A DNA stretch of 64,000 nucleotides from Mesostigma viride (taxonomy: Eukaryota; Streptophyta; Mesostigmatophyceae; Mesostigmatales; Mesostigmataceae): positions 35,312-99,311 of the forward strand of contig RPFO01001748.1 of NCBI GenBank assembly GCA_009746045.1. The letters are read 5' to 3'. The first letter of the stretch is position 1; each line of letters starts with the position of its first letter. Below are positions 13,601 to 23,500 of the stretch, piece by piece. Both the position numbers and the translations under genes were made by a program. Under the pieces are notes generated by a model. That model did not search any database. It saw nothing but the letters and a program-made list of their open reading frames with translations, and was not told where the DNA came from.

Positions 13601-14002
13601 GGACGCGTGTGACCAAATTCGGCAACCGTAGTGATTCGGGCTGTGGTGCCCGCAAGCCTGTTACTAGAAAGCTAGATAGGTAGATCCACCAATCCCAATT
13701 ATTTTCATCCCACTGAGGACTTATGCTCATGTGACGCAGTCTACGTGTCAATAAATAAATTAATTATGGGTTCTTGAATTTTCATAAAAATCTGCTTTGA
13801 TATCTTCTGATGATTGGTCACAATTACTTTTCCTTCTCTTCCTTCTGGCTCTTCACCTGGACAGGCATTCAAGCTGGCACCCTGCCTTGTGGTTAAGGAC
13901 TACCGCAATCGTGTGGGCGCCCTCATGACGGTCATTTTCCAAGTCGGCAGTTTCACAGGGCTCGTGATCGCTGCCCTCCTGCACCTGGCTCTGCTCCCCT
14001 GA
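1605..14002 (+). CDS. Equilibrative nucleoside transporter (ENT/SLC29 family), multi-exon, 5' end missing
   Basis: This is a membrane transporter predicted to carry nucleosides or related bases. The exons are 1605-1748, 2319-2429, 2969-3135, 3743-5915, 8632-8699, 9558-9732, 11364-11498, 12293-12376 and 13865-14002. All phases join without a stop, giving about 1064 residues ending in TGA. Family signs are the helix with GALMGMLSGISFGSS (exon 1), the start of the seventh helix VWPCAGALF, the motif DLAGRQ (the D-x-x-GR signature) followed by LLRITAMPAVF, then SGYINTL, and a last helix after RNRVGALMTVIFQVG. The introns are GT-AG except the third, which uses a GC donor at 3136. Exon 4 encodes about 720 Pro/Ser/Gly-rich residues in the large central loop, where relatives have well under 100. 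The exact start of exon 1 is uncertain (an acceptor at 1574 is also possible). The N-terminal three or so helices lie upstream or were missed. Family assignment is secure; substrate is unknown. Confidence 0.88.
3160..3440. repeat. Degenerate ~45-55 bp direct repeats in ENT intron 3
   Basis: Repeated variants of TGGTGGCAGYCACWGCCMTCTT alternate with variants ending in TGCATGCAAAT. Spacing and sequence are irregular, as expected of an old tandem array. The copies lie just after the GC donor of exon 3. Confidence 0.5.
5916..8094. other. Long ENT intron 4, AT-richer, with scattered repeats
   Basis: This is the first part of the 2.7-kb intron after the loop exon. Near its start are decayed copies of the exon end plus donor at 6048-6086 and about 6255-6285, within repeat units that begin TATATCAGATGA. 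A 30-31 bp family (core ATCCTACCATAGTAATAGCCATG) occurs at 6640-6745 and again at 7505-7600. No exon or RNA gene was recognised in the rest. Confidence 0.6.
8095..8604. repeat. 18-bp minisatellite in ENT intron 4
   Basis: About two dozen copies of CTTCCGCCTCTTGTCCCC occur with small length variants. A block of about 170 bp ending in the unrelated phrase GTGGGCTGACACCATCACC is present twice (ends near 8430 and 8602), so part of the array was duplicated as a unit. The unit is a multiple of three, so it stays open in all frames and produces meaningless long ORFs on both strands. The array ends about 30 bp before the acceptor of exon 5. Confidence 0.9.
10175..10976. repeat. 29-bp minisatellite in ENT intron 6
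   Basis: About 27 head-to-tail copies of a 29-bp unit contain GGGGAGATTGAACACACGG. Variants are C/T in ACACAYGG and GATGAGRTA/GATGAGGAA. One copy near 10600 is truncated. There are no spacers, so this is not a CRISPR. Because 29 is not a multiple of three and the unit lacks - strand stops, all three - strand frames are open for 300 or more codons. Confidence 0.95.
11530..11690 (+). repeat. Decaying intronic copies of the 3' end of ENT exon 7
   Basis: The end of the exon at 11460-11500 (including GTCTTCTTCTACATCAAG and the donor) reappears at 11530-11570 and more completely at 11643-11688. In the copies the reading frame or the donor is altered (CATCAGGGGGGTGA in the last). These are duplicated exon ends rather than functional exons. 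Confidence 0.8.
11885..12110. repeat. GTGC/GTGT and (CGGG)n low-complexity tract
   Basis: A run of TGCG/TGTG dinucleotide-like repeats (11885-11990) leads into about 110 bp of nearly pure GGGC tetranucleotides (11995-12105). The + strand is strongly G-rich and could fold into G-quadruplexes. It sits inside ENT intron 7. Confidence 0.85.
12765..12855 (+). mobile_element. LINE fragment (pre-3' coding end)
   Basis: This short stretch resembles the LINE at 34461-34540 (shared words GGACTTTTYGTGATAG and GACATGTGCT-like). It corresponds to the end of that element's ORF2. It is heavily decayed and lies in ENT intron 8. Confidence 0.6.
13475..13765 (+). mobile_element. 5'-truncated LINE 3' end
   Basis: This region matches the last 60 codons and 3' UTR of the LINE at 34545-34775. 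Shared landmarks are TCTGTAATMTGGRGGCAGATG, GTGATTCGGGC and the terminal block CACTGAGGACTTATGCTC, followed by an AATAAATAAATTAATTA tail. It lies about 100 bp before the last ENT exon. Confidence 0.75.
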
Positions 14003-14470
14003 TAGGATTGAAGATAAGTTAAACTACGTGACAGTGTTGATCTGTCCCTTGATGGGGGTAGCATAGAGCACGTTTCTCTAAGGGAAAGTGCCTCATTTTT
14101 AAATATTTGTCCTCCGTGACGGTCACACGGTGGTTATCAAGGATTGGTGTCAGACTCAGTACCTATGTACTACGCTCCCCCAGCTATTCCAAGCTTGGGG
14201 GCTGTCTTTCCCCGGCTGATGATTTGGGCATGACAGGAACTGTCATTGGTGCTGAACAAGGTGTTTGCTGCTGAGCATTTTGTCTGTAGTACCTTATGGC
14301 TTAGGAGCCCCTGTTTCATCCAAATTTTGAATGGTGTACATCAGCATATAGAGCAAATTTTGGATAGTAGAATCTTTGTACTGTGGTGTTCGATTGAGAG
14401 TTTTTTAATGAAATTAAATTATAACACGACTCCGTTGGAAGATCATTTAGCACAGATTCCTTGCTGGATG
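14003..14470. other. ENT 3' flank, nothing recognised
   Basis: This region follows the ENT stop codon. I see no second gene, no clear polyadenylation TGTAA motif and no repeat. Confidence 0.4.
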
Positions 14471-14551
14471 GGTGGAGGTGGGCGAAGCCGCATAATCGAA
14501 CTAAGCGAACTCTAAGCTATCTAGTCTAGAAGATCTAACTACGCTACTCAG

Positions 14552-14650
14552 CAAAGCGCCCCTTCCGCTTGGGGGGAGGGGGTTTGCCCACAGGGGCTGG
14601 CGTGTGAGCCTGGACAATCTTCTGCCACCTCTTCTTGTTCTGCATAGCAG
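14552..14650 (-). mobile_element. Remnant of a LINE-like C-terminus
   Basis: The - strand reads a basic peptide with KKRWQKIVQ, then PVGKPPPPKRKG and a stop. This parallels the extreme C-terminus of the LINE ORF2 at 34.6 kb (DRWQVVM followed by PKPVGAP). It is probably an old element of a related family. Confidence 0.4.
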
Positions 14651-14819
14651 TCCACAGTAGAGATGCACACACGTCACGGTAGAGACACACACGTCACGGT
14701 AGACACATCAGGTGGCCCCCCGCGGGCGCCCAGCTCAGCCTGGCCCGCACCTCCGCCGGCCTTACGTGGGCCGGGCCACGTCATGCTAGACGCCGCAAGG
14801 CCCGCACCTTCAAAGAACA

Positions 14820-15050
14820 GCTAGTAGATGACATGGGGGGGCTAGGCCTCTCCGTGATTTGGAACAAGATGATTAATTAATTAATTAATTTAATTTAATT
14901 TAATTAATTAATCAATAGACACGTGAACAAGATGATGGACAAGGCCAAGTGGGCTCAGGTCCTAGAGGACAAAAAAACCCCTCCCGTGGGGAAGCGCCCG
15001 CGTGTTTGCAAACGCGGGGAGCACGCTGGACAGGACTCCTAGGGTAGAGA
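14820..15050 (+). mobile_element. LINE C-terminal remnant split by a 51-bp insertion
   Basis: The + strand encodes LSVIWNKM and then, after an interruption, NKMMDKAKWAQVLEDKK and PPVGKRPRV before a stop. This is the pattern of a LINE ORF2 C-terminus. The interruption (14874-14924) is flanked by the 12-bp repeat GAACAAGATGAT and is described as its own feature. Confidence 0.55.
14874..14924 (-). mobile_element. 51-bp LINE 3'-tail insertion with 12-bp target duplication
   Basis: Read on the - strand, this is the last dozen bases of the LINE 3' end (ACGTGTCTATT) followed only by the TTAA-type tail. The copy of GAACAAGATGAT at 14862-14873 is repeated exactly at 14925-14936. That is the expected mark of target-primed reverse transcription aborted almost immediately. 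Confidence 0.85.
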
Positions 15051-15176
15051 GCTTAGAATAATAGCGATGGCTTGATGTTGTAGATAGATTAGACCGGTAG
15101 GATTGTGTGTCCCCATCCATCCATCCATCCGTCCATCGGGGTTAATGCTCCGTGCCTCCCCAACGGGAGCACGAGT

Positions 15177-17340
15177 CTAATTATTATTAGCAGTCCAAAG
15201 AAGAGAGAGGGAGTAAATGCCGTGTTCAAGCTGAGCGGGGACCACTAGGTCGGCCAGCAACATCTGGATGTAGTTCATGGCAGGTTTACCCAGCTTTCTA
15301 GGAATGTCCTTGGGGCCAGGCCAGGTCAGGATGTGCCGCCCTGGTTGGCCAAGCCGCTGGGGGCCGGCCAGACCAAGGGCGGTATCTACCTGACTGGTGC
15401 GAGCAAGATGTCCTACAAATGTTATCCTACGCTGCCTAATCTCGCCCGAAATGCGAGGCATACCCTAATACAAAGACTCTAAAGACCTATGTGTGGAAAA
15501 CCCTTCATTCACCTGCATCCTGTAAACCGTGCCGTCTAGCTTGGCGACCAGTGTGTCCGTGAGTGTCCATGCCTTGGCGCCATACGTAAGCACCGTGAGG
15601 ACGAGGACCTTGAAGAGCATGCGCTAATTGCGGTGCTCGCCCAGGCCCTTCGAGCGTCAGTAGGTGTTGAGCGAACGAAGCCTAGCCGAGGCCAGGCCGA
15701 TGCCAATGTCCACATCGCCGGCGGTGTCGGGAAGCATGCTCCCCAGCAGTTTGAAGCGATCACGGAACGGGACCTCCGTCCCGTCTAGCAGCAGCGGCAG
15801 GCGGCGGGCGACTGGAAGCCCCAATCACCATCGCCTCAGTTTTGACACTCATCTCCAACCCCACCGCCCGCGCCTCCCGAAGCCCAGACAGTCCAGCCAG
15901 GTCTGAATGTGCTCGGGGCGCGCGATGTGGGTGGTATCATCCGCATAAATCAGGTCGGACAGGCGGTAGCCAGCCGGGCCACCGCTGCCGTGTTCGCGCT
16001 CGTTAAGGATGTCCAAGCCGGGCTCGCACCCCTTAAGAGCAGTAAAGCGCGCACGTGCCCGGCGCATGACGTGATCTACGACAATAATGAACAGATATGG
16101 GGACAGGACACAACCTTGCCACACCCCGTGGTGAAGGGTGAATGGTGGGGTGGTGCCTTCCGCAGTCCGCACTAGTCACTACTGCCTGTGAGCCCTCATA
16201 CAGTCGACGAATGGCAGCAACAAACGCTGGTGGTACCCGATCCAGAGCTAGGATGGCCCAAAGAGCCTCCCAGAGGACCGTGTCAAAGGCCTTGATATAG
16301 TCAACCAAAATGAAGACCAGCGGCAAACCGCCAGGGAAAAGGCGACGCACCTCCTCCATCAACCGGCGCGCCACAAATACAGCCATGACAGTGTCACGAC
16401 CACGACGGAAACCCATCTGAGACTCACCCAGGTGTGGGTCCAGCGCGGCGCGGAGCCTGTGCAGCATCATGCGCATGAAGACCTTCAGCGCGGCGCTCTG
16501 GAGGCAGATACACCCCGATAGTTACCGGGGTCAGCAGCAGAGCCCTTCTTGTACAGCATGACGCGGATGGCCGTCTGCCACTCAGCACTGAGGCGGAGGC
16601 TCCTCAGAGAGCAGGACACAGTTGCAGAACGCCAGCAGAAGCTCCCTCACCGCCGGGTCAGGGGTCTTCAGCAGCTCAGCAGAAAGGTGGTCGGCACCGA
16701 CTGCCGCGTCGAACCGCAGGCAAGCAAGGGCGCCGTCCAATTCCTCCAAAGTGAAGGGGACATCAGTGGACGACGTCGTTGGTGGCAAGGCAGCCCTCCT
16801 TCAAGGCGGGGACTTGGTAGTCCGCGGTCGAGGTCGAGGGGGGCGCTGCCAGGCGGCGGGGGGGTCCGGCAACACCAAGGCGGGCGGCCGTCTCCGGGTG
16901 AAGCGGCGGGGGGGGGGGGCGCGAGCCCCACCTGTCAAGGAAACATTGTGGTCCAACCAGCGGTCAAGGCTGACCGGCGCCGTGCCGTCCCCCGTGTGCT
17001 CCACCGGGGTGCGCTGCCGCCGGCCGCCGAGCCGGTACGCCGAGGTGGTACCACATGTCCTTGCCCTGGTTGCGAGCTTGGCAGGCCTTGGCATCCGTGT
17101 TGCACTGGGCCGCCTCTGCGCCCTGAGCGTGTGCGTAGGCCTCCACAACTTAGGGCAGCCTTGAGCACCGGAGTTCAGCAGCGGGAATATTCCCCTGCGC
17201 CCCCGCGCCGGCCCCTACACCAGGGGCCGGTCCCGCCGACAATCCCGCGATGGATGTTCCACTTGGTGGTCCATTAAGGGGATTCACTACGAGGCTATCA
17301 GGTGGTGCGCCGGCAGTCGCCGAGGAATTCCCTCCCAAAC
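15177..17340 (-). pseudogene. Decayed LINE ORF2 (reverse transcriptase)
   Basis: Reverse-transcriptase motifs are readable in broken frames. They include a segment with FRRGRDTVMAVFVARRL and then VDYIKAFDTVLW (motif A) at 16476-16200, GVWQGCVLSPYLFIIVVDH and YADDTTHI (motifs B and C) at about 16130-15920, and a basal-domain piece with FVGHLARTSQVDT at 15440-15390. A further upstream piece with LDGALACLRFDAAVGADHLS lies at 16760-16670. Frameshifts separate all of them. No endonuclease domain is visible, so the copy is 5'-truncated or eroded. It ends in a short TTATTATTA tail at 15180. It is closely related to the LINE at 31.4 kb. Confidence 0.88.
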
Positions 17341-18690
17341 GTGGGTGTCACGGACGCGAGCTATGTCATCCGGGCGCCCACTATGCACAAGACCGGTGAC
17401 GTGCGCAAGGAATTTGTTTTCTACGCATTTTCGACAAAGGCTAGTGACCGGGGGGGGACACTAGCACTTGCAGCATAAGAGCGGACGAAAGTGTACGTGC
17501 ACGCGCGCCGGGCCAGGCACAGCTGGGCGCGCAGCACTGACTTGAGCGGACGGCAGCACAAGTGTGCAGCGTCGAGAGGATCATACGCGTGTTAGTGGAC
17601 AGCTGGAGCTGAAGCTGGACTGCTGGACTTCAACAGCGCCGAGGCTATTGACAGGCCAGGTGTCTTTGTGGTGTAGAATAGCGGGTCAACGTTATGAGGA
17701 CTGGACAGAAAATGGAAAAGGACAATTTGCGGTGCGGAGCCAGATCGCTGGAATGAATGCGAAATCGCTGGCAGCCCTACAAAGGGATTTCTTCTAGAAA
17801 GGAACGATTAGACGCAATGTTTGCTGGGCCACTCACACGCAAGGTGTGAGCGTGCAGATTGTCTGAAGGATATTATGCTTCGACCTTGCTGGACGTGACT
17901 CAATGTCGGACATTCCCAGGGACAGAAATGCCGGAGCCTCTAGGAGATGAGATCGGCAACAGGGTAGCAATTTAGATTTGTCGGGATGCCTTCCTGCTTT
18001 TGTTGGCATGTGTGGTAGAAAGCCAGGACGGCAACTGGAATGCGGTTTCTATTCGCATGGTTCAGGCAGCAAGATAGTTTTGGCATTCCTGGCTGGACTG
18101 ACAAGTGTGGCGTGTGTCATGCGTGTGGCATGACGAATGGTTTGGTTCATAGTCGAAGAGGACTCTCACGCAGCGTGTAGTCTCTTCGAGTCTCTCGTTA
18201 GTGGCCTTCGTGTTTCTCCCTTTCCTTGGGAGCAAGGCCGGTAGCATGTCATGGAGCGCTGCCTAACTGCGGGCTCGTGAGCATGGAGTGCATCGATATT
18301 GAGACTATCAACGTGTTGTAATTGTATTAACTTTCTCAATAAATTCCGCATGTGCGGCTTCATCATCAGACTGTGCAAAGTGTGTGTTTTGAAAGCATTA
18401 TTCTATAGCAGGGGAGGCAATAAGGTGGTTATCAGGCACGAGGGACAGTTCCTTGTCCTCGGCTGAGAGCCCTCCTTTCGTTACTCGAAGAGACTACCCG
18501 GTAGTCTGCTTCCTTCTGTTCGAAGCCAAGACGTTGGCTTTAGTGTTTATCAACCATCAGCAGTACAGGGAACGGCCTGGCTGACAGTTTGTAAAGGAAG
18601 TGTCTTGAGACAGATTTTAAGAAAATAGAACTAGCCAGAATTTGCTGGCTCTTGTCTTTTTCTGGCAGGCTAACCTAGGCTTGTTGGTTC
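17341..18690. other. Leader / presumed left flank of the Ty3 element
   Basis: No gene is recognised. A long terminal repeat is expected near here, but I find no matching sequence downstream of the element. A perfect 15-bp inverted repeat, GTAGTCTCTTCGAGT at 18177-18191 and its complement at 18483-18497, could be leader RNA structure. Confidence 0.35.
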
Positions 18691-18747
18691 TTGTTTTGCC
18701 CATCGGTCAGCTGGTGCATGCCACTGACGCGAGCGCAGACTCGAGCC

Positions 18748-20526
18748 ATGGCGGATGCAAATAGAGCAGATGCCGACACGTCCGCTCCGGGGTCGAATGG
18801 CGGGATTCCTCCCGCCGTACCCGCAGTGGGTGAGAGTCGCGACCAAGAAGCGCCGCTGAGTATGGTGGCGCTGTTCGCGCAGATGCAAGCGCAGATGCAG
18901 CAACAGTCGCAACAGTTGCAGCAGCAATTGGCGCTGCAGATGCGGGAAGTGACCGACAGATTGGTGGCCGTAGAGGGTCGTCATCTGCAGTCCACACCAT
19001 GGGACGGGCAGGCATCGATGCCGGGCCCCAGTGGTGTTGCCGCGGAGCCGAGGGAGCGGGACCAGCCGCCAACCTCAGGTAATGCGGCGGGAAGGGCTTC
19101 GATGGAACCGGGGGTTTTGGCTGGGTCGCTAACCCAACACGACTTGCTTGGTGAGGCGGATGGTCAGCCACGGGGCGAGTATACGCTGGCGCCCAGGCGC
19201 CTGCCTTTCGATCAAGCGCGAGACGGATTGCACGAGGAGAACGGGGCAGGGCTGGCGCGCGCGATGGACCCACACAGGGGTGCACCAGGACGCATGCTGC
19301 CAGGCGGGGCCTCAATTCCGTTTGGGCGAGGCGGTGGGGCGCTGACCGGCGGGTCGACTGCACGGTGGTCAAGTGTGCCAATCGGGCGCATTCCGCCCAT
19401 GGAGGACATAACCACGCCGCTGGCTTTCCGAGTACGGGAGGCAGCACGACCAAGCACGCTGGCGCAGGGACGCGCAGCTCAGCGACCGCCGGAGGATGCC
19501 GATGGGGTGCAGTACCCGCAAAGGGTGCGCCTCATACCGGAAGGCGCGAAGATGCCCACCCTACCACGGGTGGACATGCGCGAGAAGTTCTCCACAACCG
19601 GCAATCTGGCCACGCTGGCGCAGGCCTACAACGCGTACAAGTCATGGATTGATCTGCAATACATGACTACGCAAGGCGCTGTAATGCATGAGTTTGTGAT
19701 GAACAACATGCATTTTTTCTTTCACGGCCTTACGCTGAGGCGAGTGGCTAGGCTGGTGGAGCAGTGGAGAGAGGTCTCGCTGTACACGCGTCACACGGAC
19801 GTGTGGTTCGGCTTCGACGGGCGTGGCCAGCCCGACTATGACAACATCATGTATGGTGTCGACCCTGCCGAGGAACTGTGGGGCCTCCTTCGCCAGGAAT
19901 ACCCGGTGGAGACCATCAAGGCAGAGCGTGAGTGGCGCAGTTTCAAGATAGCCGAGGGTGAAACCCCGGAGCAATCTTACGAGCGCCTCATGGAGTTCGC
20001 CGGCGAAGTGGAGGACTGGTCCGAAAAGCTGGCGTGTCAGAAATGGCTGCAAGCGCTAGGCTCCAAGGAGATGGAGCTGCCCACGCCGCCCAACGGCCAG
20101 CCGTGGCGATTGCGGTCACTGTGCATTGAGGTCAGGGCCATGATGCGACGACACGCGCAAGGCCGGATCTCGGTAAGCACGGTGGTGGCCGAGCTGCAGG
20201 CCAAGGTCGACGCGCTGACCAAGGCCAAGTCGGGTGAGTCGTCTGCCACAAGACAAGCGCGCCCGCAAGGCGGCCACGGTGCTAGCAGGAACCAAGGGGG
20301 GTCTCGCAACGCCTCATCGCATGATGCAACCCAGGGTAACGCCGCTGGCGGCAACAAAGACGCTGCCGCCCCGACGCGAGCTGGGGGGGCACGTCCTCAC
20401 AGACGGGTACTAGGACGGATGCGCGCAAATCGGGCTGCTTCCTTTGCGACAAGGATGGGCACCTTAGTCGCGAGTGTCCAAGCCGCTGCACGAAGCCGCA
20501 TGGGGCAGACACGAAGTGGCACCTGA
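18748..20526 (+). CDS. Ty3 gag (capsid) protein
   Basis: This is the structural protein of the Ty3 element. The start at 18748 is preferred because of its CCATGG context; an in-frame ATG at 18691 also exists. A glutamine-rich coiled-coil-like segment (QMQQQSQQLQQQLALQMR) lies near residues 45-65 from this start. A proline-rich linker follows, then a capsid-like helical domain with AEREWRSFKIAEGETPEQS. The last 40 or so residues in this frame look non-native. The zinc knuckle that should end the protein (CFLCDKDGHLSREC, C-x2-C-x4-H-x4-C) is read in the -1 frame at 20440-20485, continuous with pol. The switch point is a run of seven G at 20383-20389. Confidence 0.85.
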   Translation: MADANRADADTSAPGSNGGIPPAVPAVGESRDQEAPLSMVALFAQMQAQMQQQSQQLQQQLALQMREVTDRLVAVEGRHLQSTPWDGQASMPGPSGVAAEPRERDQPPTSGNAAGRASMEPGVLAGSLTQHDLLGEADGQPRGEYTLAPRRLPFDQARDGLHEENGAGLARAMDPHRGAPGRMLPGGASIPFGRGGGALTGGSTARWSSVPIGRIPPMEDITTPLAFRVREAARPSTLAQGRAAQRPPEDADGVQYPQRVRLIPEGAKMPTLPRVDMREKFSTTGNLATLAQAYNAYKSWIDLQYMTTQGAVMHEFVMNNMHFFFHGLTLRRVARLVEQWREVSLYTRHTDVWFGFDGRGQPDYDNIMYGVDPAEELWGLLRQEYPVETIKAEREWRSFKIAEGETPEQSYERLMEFAGEVEDWSEKLACQKWLQALGSKEMELPTPPNGQPWRLRSLCIEVRAMMRRHAQGRISVSTVVAELQAKVDALTKAKSGESSATRQARPQGGHGASRNQGGSRNASSHDATQGNAAGGNKDAAAPTRAGGARPHRRVLGRMRANRAASFATRMGTLVASVQAAARSRMGQTRSGT

Positions 20527-23500
20527 TGAACAAGTGTCCAGCCGCGGGCATCAAGACGGTCCACTTCGCCGAGATGGCGGGCAAGACCGACTCGATGGAA
20601 GCCCAGGTGGCTGCCATCAAGCATGGTGAGGAGGCGACGGCGCCCCCCAACCAATTCGAGACGGTGTACCGGGAGGACCCATTCTGGGCGCCCATGCCGG
20701 GTGACGTCGAGATCAACGCTGCGGAGGCTACCAAAGGCAAGCAGGCACGCAGCCCGCTTTCTTTTCAGCAGGCACCCATGTTGCCTGCCGGGCAGTTGCC
20801 CGCGTCCTTTTCCATGCCGCTGGCTGGGGTGCAATCTGCTTTTGAGCATGCGAACCCTGCTGGGCTGGAGCAGCGTAGGCGATTGGCGCCTGTGTACCCA
20901 ATGCCGTTCATTGTGGACGTACCCATGTTTTCAGCACGGCAGGTGGTCGACACCTTCGGGCAGAAGGGGGTTGAGTGGCTGGGGTCGGTTGTGTCCGAGA
21001 TCCAGTTGTTCGCAGATGGGCATGATGTGCGCACCTTGCGCAATTCTGAGTCCGTCACCTACGGGCGCCAGCCGGTAGAAGCCGCAGTGCCCGTGGTGCA
21101 AGCGGGAGTGGTCAGCACAAGTAGCCAGCAGCGCACTAGTGCAGTCCCCCAGGTTCCCACGGTGGTTCCATACCCCAATGGTGAGCCGTCCATGGCGTTC
21201 CAAGCAGTTGGAGCCTGTGGAGATGTATGGAGCGACATGGTGACATGTCCGTTGGTTGGCGCAGTCAAGCTTGATAGCGGTGCTCAGCCGCTAGTCATCA
21301 GCACGGACTTGGCCACCATGCTGAACCTGACCTACGAGAACGGTGGCTTAGTGGAAAGCCCCGTGTCTGTGTCAGGTTGGCAGGGTCCGGCTAGTAAGCC
21401 GTACGCTATGACGGCGGTTAAAGTCAACGTGATTTTCAATCCGTTGCGCGCCTCTAGCATGACCACCGTGTCCGCGTATGCGCTGGTGGTCAACAAGTGT
21501 GGATATTCCGCACTACTCGGGGTGGATGTCCTTGCTCGCGCCATGGTTCAGGTGGACTATAGGGCGGAGGAGGCATCTTACATCCCTGATTGGGATGGGG
21601 CTGGCCTGAAGCGGGCCAGTGTGCCGGTCTCATGCTTCAGTTCTTCAGCCGGGGCTGCACGCCTCAACCCTTCCGCGGCTGCGGGCGTGGTGGAGGTCAG
21701 CATGGTGGAGGTACGGGCGGCGGGCTCATCGGCGTGGGACAAGCATCGGACGGTGCTGCCCCAGCCAACGGCGAGCATTGCCAAGATGCGCACGCAGTGG
21801 TCGCTGGATGCTGTGACGTCCACGCGGCAGCTGGCTATGCGCAAGCGGGTGACTGAAGCCGTCATCACCATTCCTCAGATGGCCAGCCATGGCCTCACTT
21901 TGCTGCAACCGGGTGTCTCGGAGGCCCAAGGTAATTTTTCTGCTGCAATCTTACCGCAGGCCCCTGATTTTGCCAAGGGTGCGGTAGTGTTGGAACTGTT
22001 TGCGGGGATCGGAGGGGGCATTGCAGGCTTTTTGGCCGCAGGCGGCGTGTGCCGTAAACTCATCGCGGTAGAGCCATCGCACAAGGCGCGTCAGGTGTAC
22101 TTCAGTCACTGTGGCGTGTTGTCGCGAGAGTATCCCGCGCAGTTTCCGCCATCAGCATGGCGTGACCCGTTTGGGGAATGTCCTCAAGATATCCGAGCCA
22201 TCGGTGAGGTGCAGGTGCAGCAGTTGTTGCGCAGGCATCATGCCATCGACTTGGTAATTGCGGGTTGGGAGTGCCAGGGCCTGAGCCAGGCAGGGCAAGG
22301 GCGGGGGCTAGCCGATCCGCGTAGCGCGCTGTTCTGGGAACTGTTGCGTGTGGTGGGACTGTTGCAGTCGCGTCAGCCCCATCCGCCTGCGTATCTGTTT
22401 GAGAACGTTGTGGCGGGTGACAGCCCACATCAGGCGGTGCGGGAGGACTGGGCTACAATCGTGGCACTCCTGGGGGAGCCCATCGTGTGTGACAACGCAG
22501 GGCTGGGTGGGCTCACGCATCGTTTGCGTGCCTATTGGACCAACGTGGCGTGTGCGACCGATGTGCAGGCGGTCTTGGGGGCCGTAGCAAGGCAGCATCC
22601 GAGTGTGTCTGCGGAGGTAGCATTGCCTTCCCACCTAGTCACGCAGAAGGTGGATAGCGAGGATCGCCCACCGTATGCACGCGTCAACCGGGTCGGGAGC
22701 CCCATGTGTGCACTGCCGACCCTGGTCAGTTACCAAGGGTCGACAGCATACCGTGATCGGGGTAAGGGTCTCGTTTGGGACACTACCACCGGTCTGTTGG
22801 TGCAGCCACCCGCAGAATTTCGTGAGGCCAGCATGGGTTTTCATGTCGGGGCCTCGGCGCTGCCGGGCGTGCTCGAGAGTGAGCGCTGGTCTTTGATAGG
22901 CCAGGCTATGTCGGTGTTGCAGGTCGGGTATGTGCTGCTTGCATCGGTTGCCGTGCGCCAGTCTGGGGGGGCGTCCCCAGCCAATCCGCCTCAGCAGGTT
23001 GAGGCGCGCGCAGCCAAACTGAAGCGCCCTGCAGCGACGGGGACTTCATCAGCATGGGGGTGGCGTCTGCGACAGGTGTGGACTATCATTCTCATGACCG
23101 CCCTGCTGACCAGCACCGTGCTGGCCGGCGAGCCCACGCTGCATCGGGTAATACACCGTGCGGCACGCGAGGCTCCGGCGGTGGGTGTCACACCAGGCGT
23201 GGCAGCCTTTTCCTTGTTCCACGACGATGCGGCTAGGGCGCCGCATCTTGAGGCACATGCGGTAGCTGTGGGTGATCCCGCGGATACGCACCCCTGGGCT
23301 ATTGGCGAACACCTTTCTGATGCGCAGCGCTCAGCCATGCTAAAGTGGCTAGGCACTGCAAGGGGGGCCTTCGCTTTCACAAGTGATGAACTGGGGTGTT
23401 TCAATGGTGGGACCATGCGTGTTCCATTGGACACTGACACTCCTTTGTTCCGACGCCAGCATCGCCTGAGTCAGGCCGAGTTGGATTTTGTAGCCGAGCA

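Noticed and set aside
17341-18690. Left LTR of the Ty3 element
   Set aside because: No matching sequence was found between 26600 and 28100, and no TG...CA boundary with a target duplication could be identified. A dot-plot would settle it.
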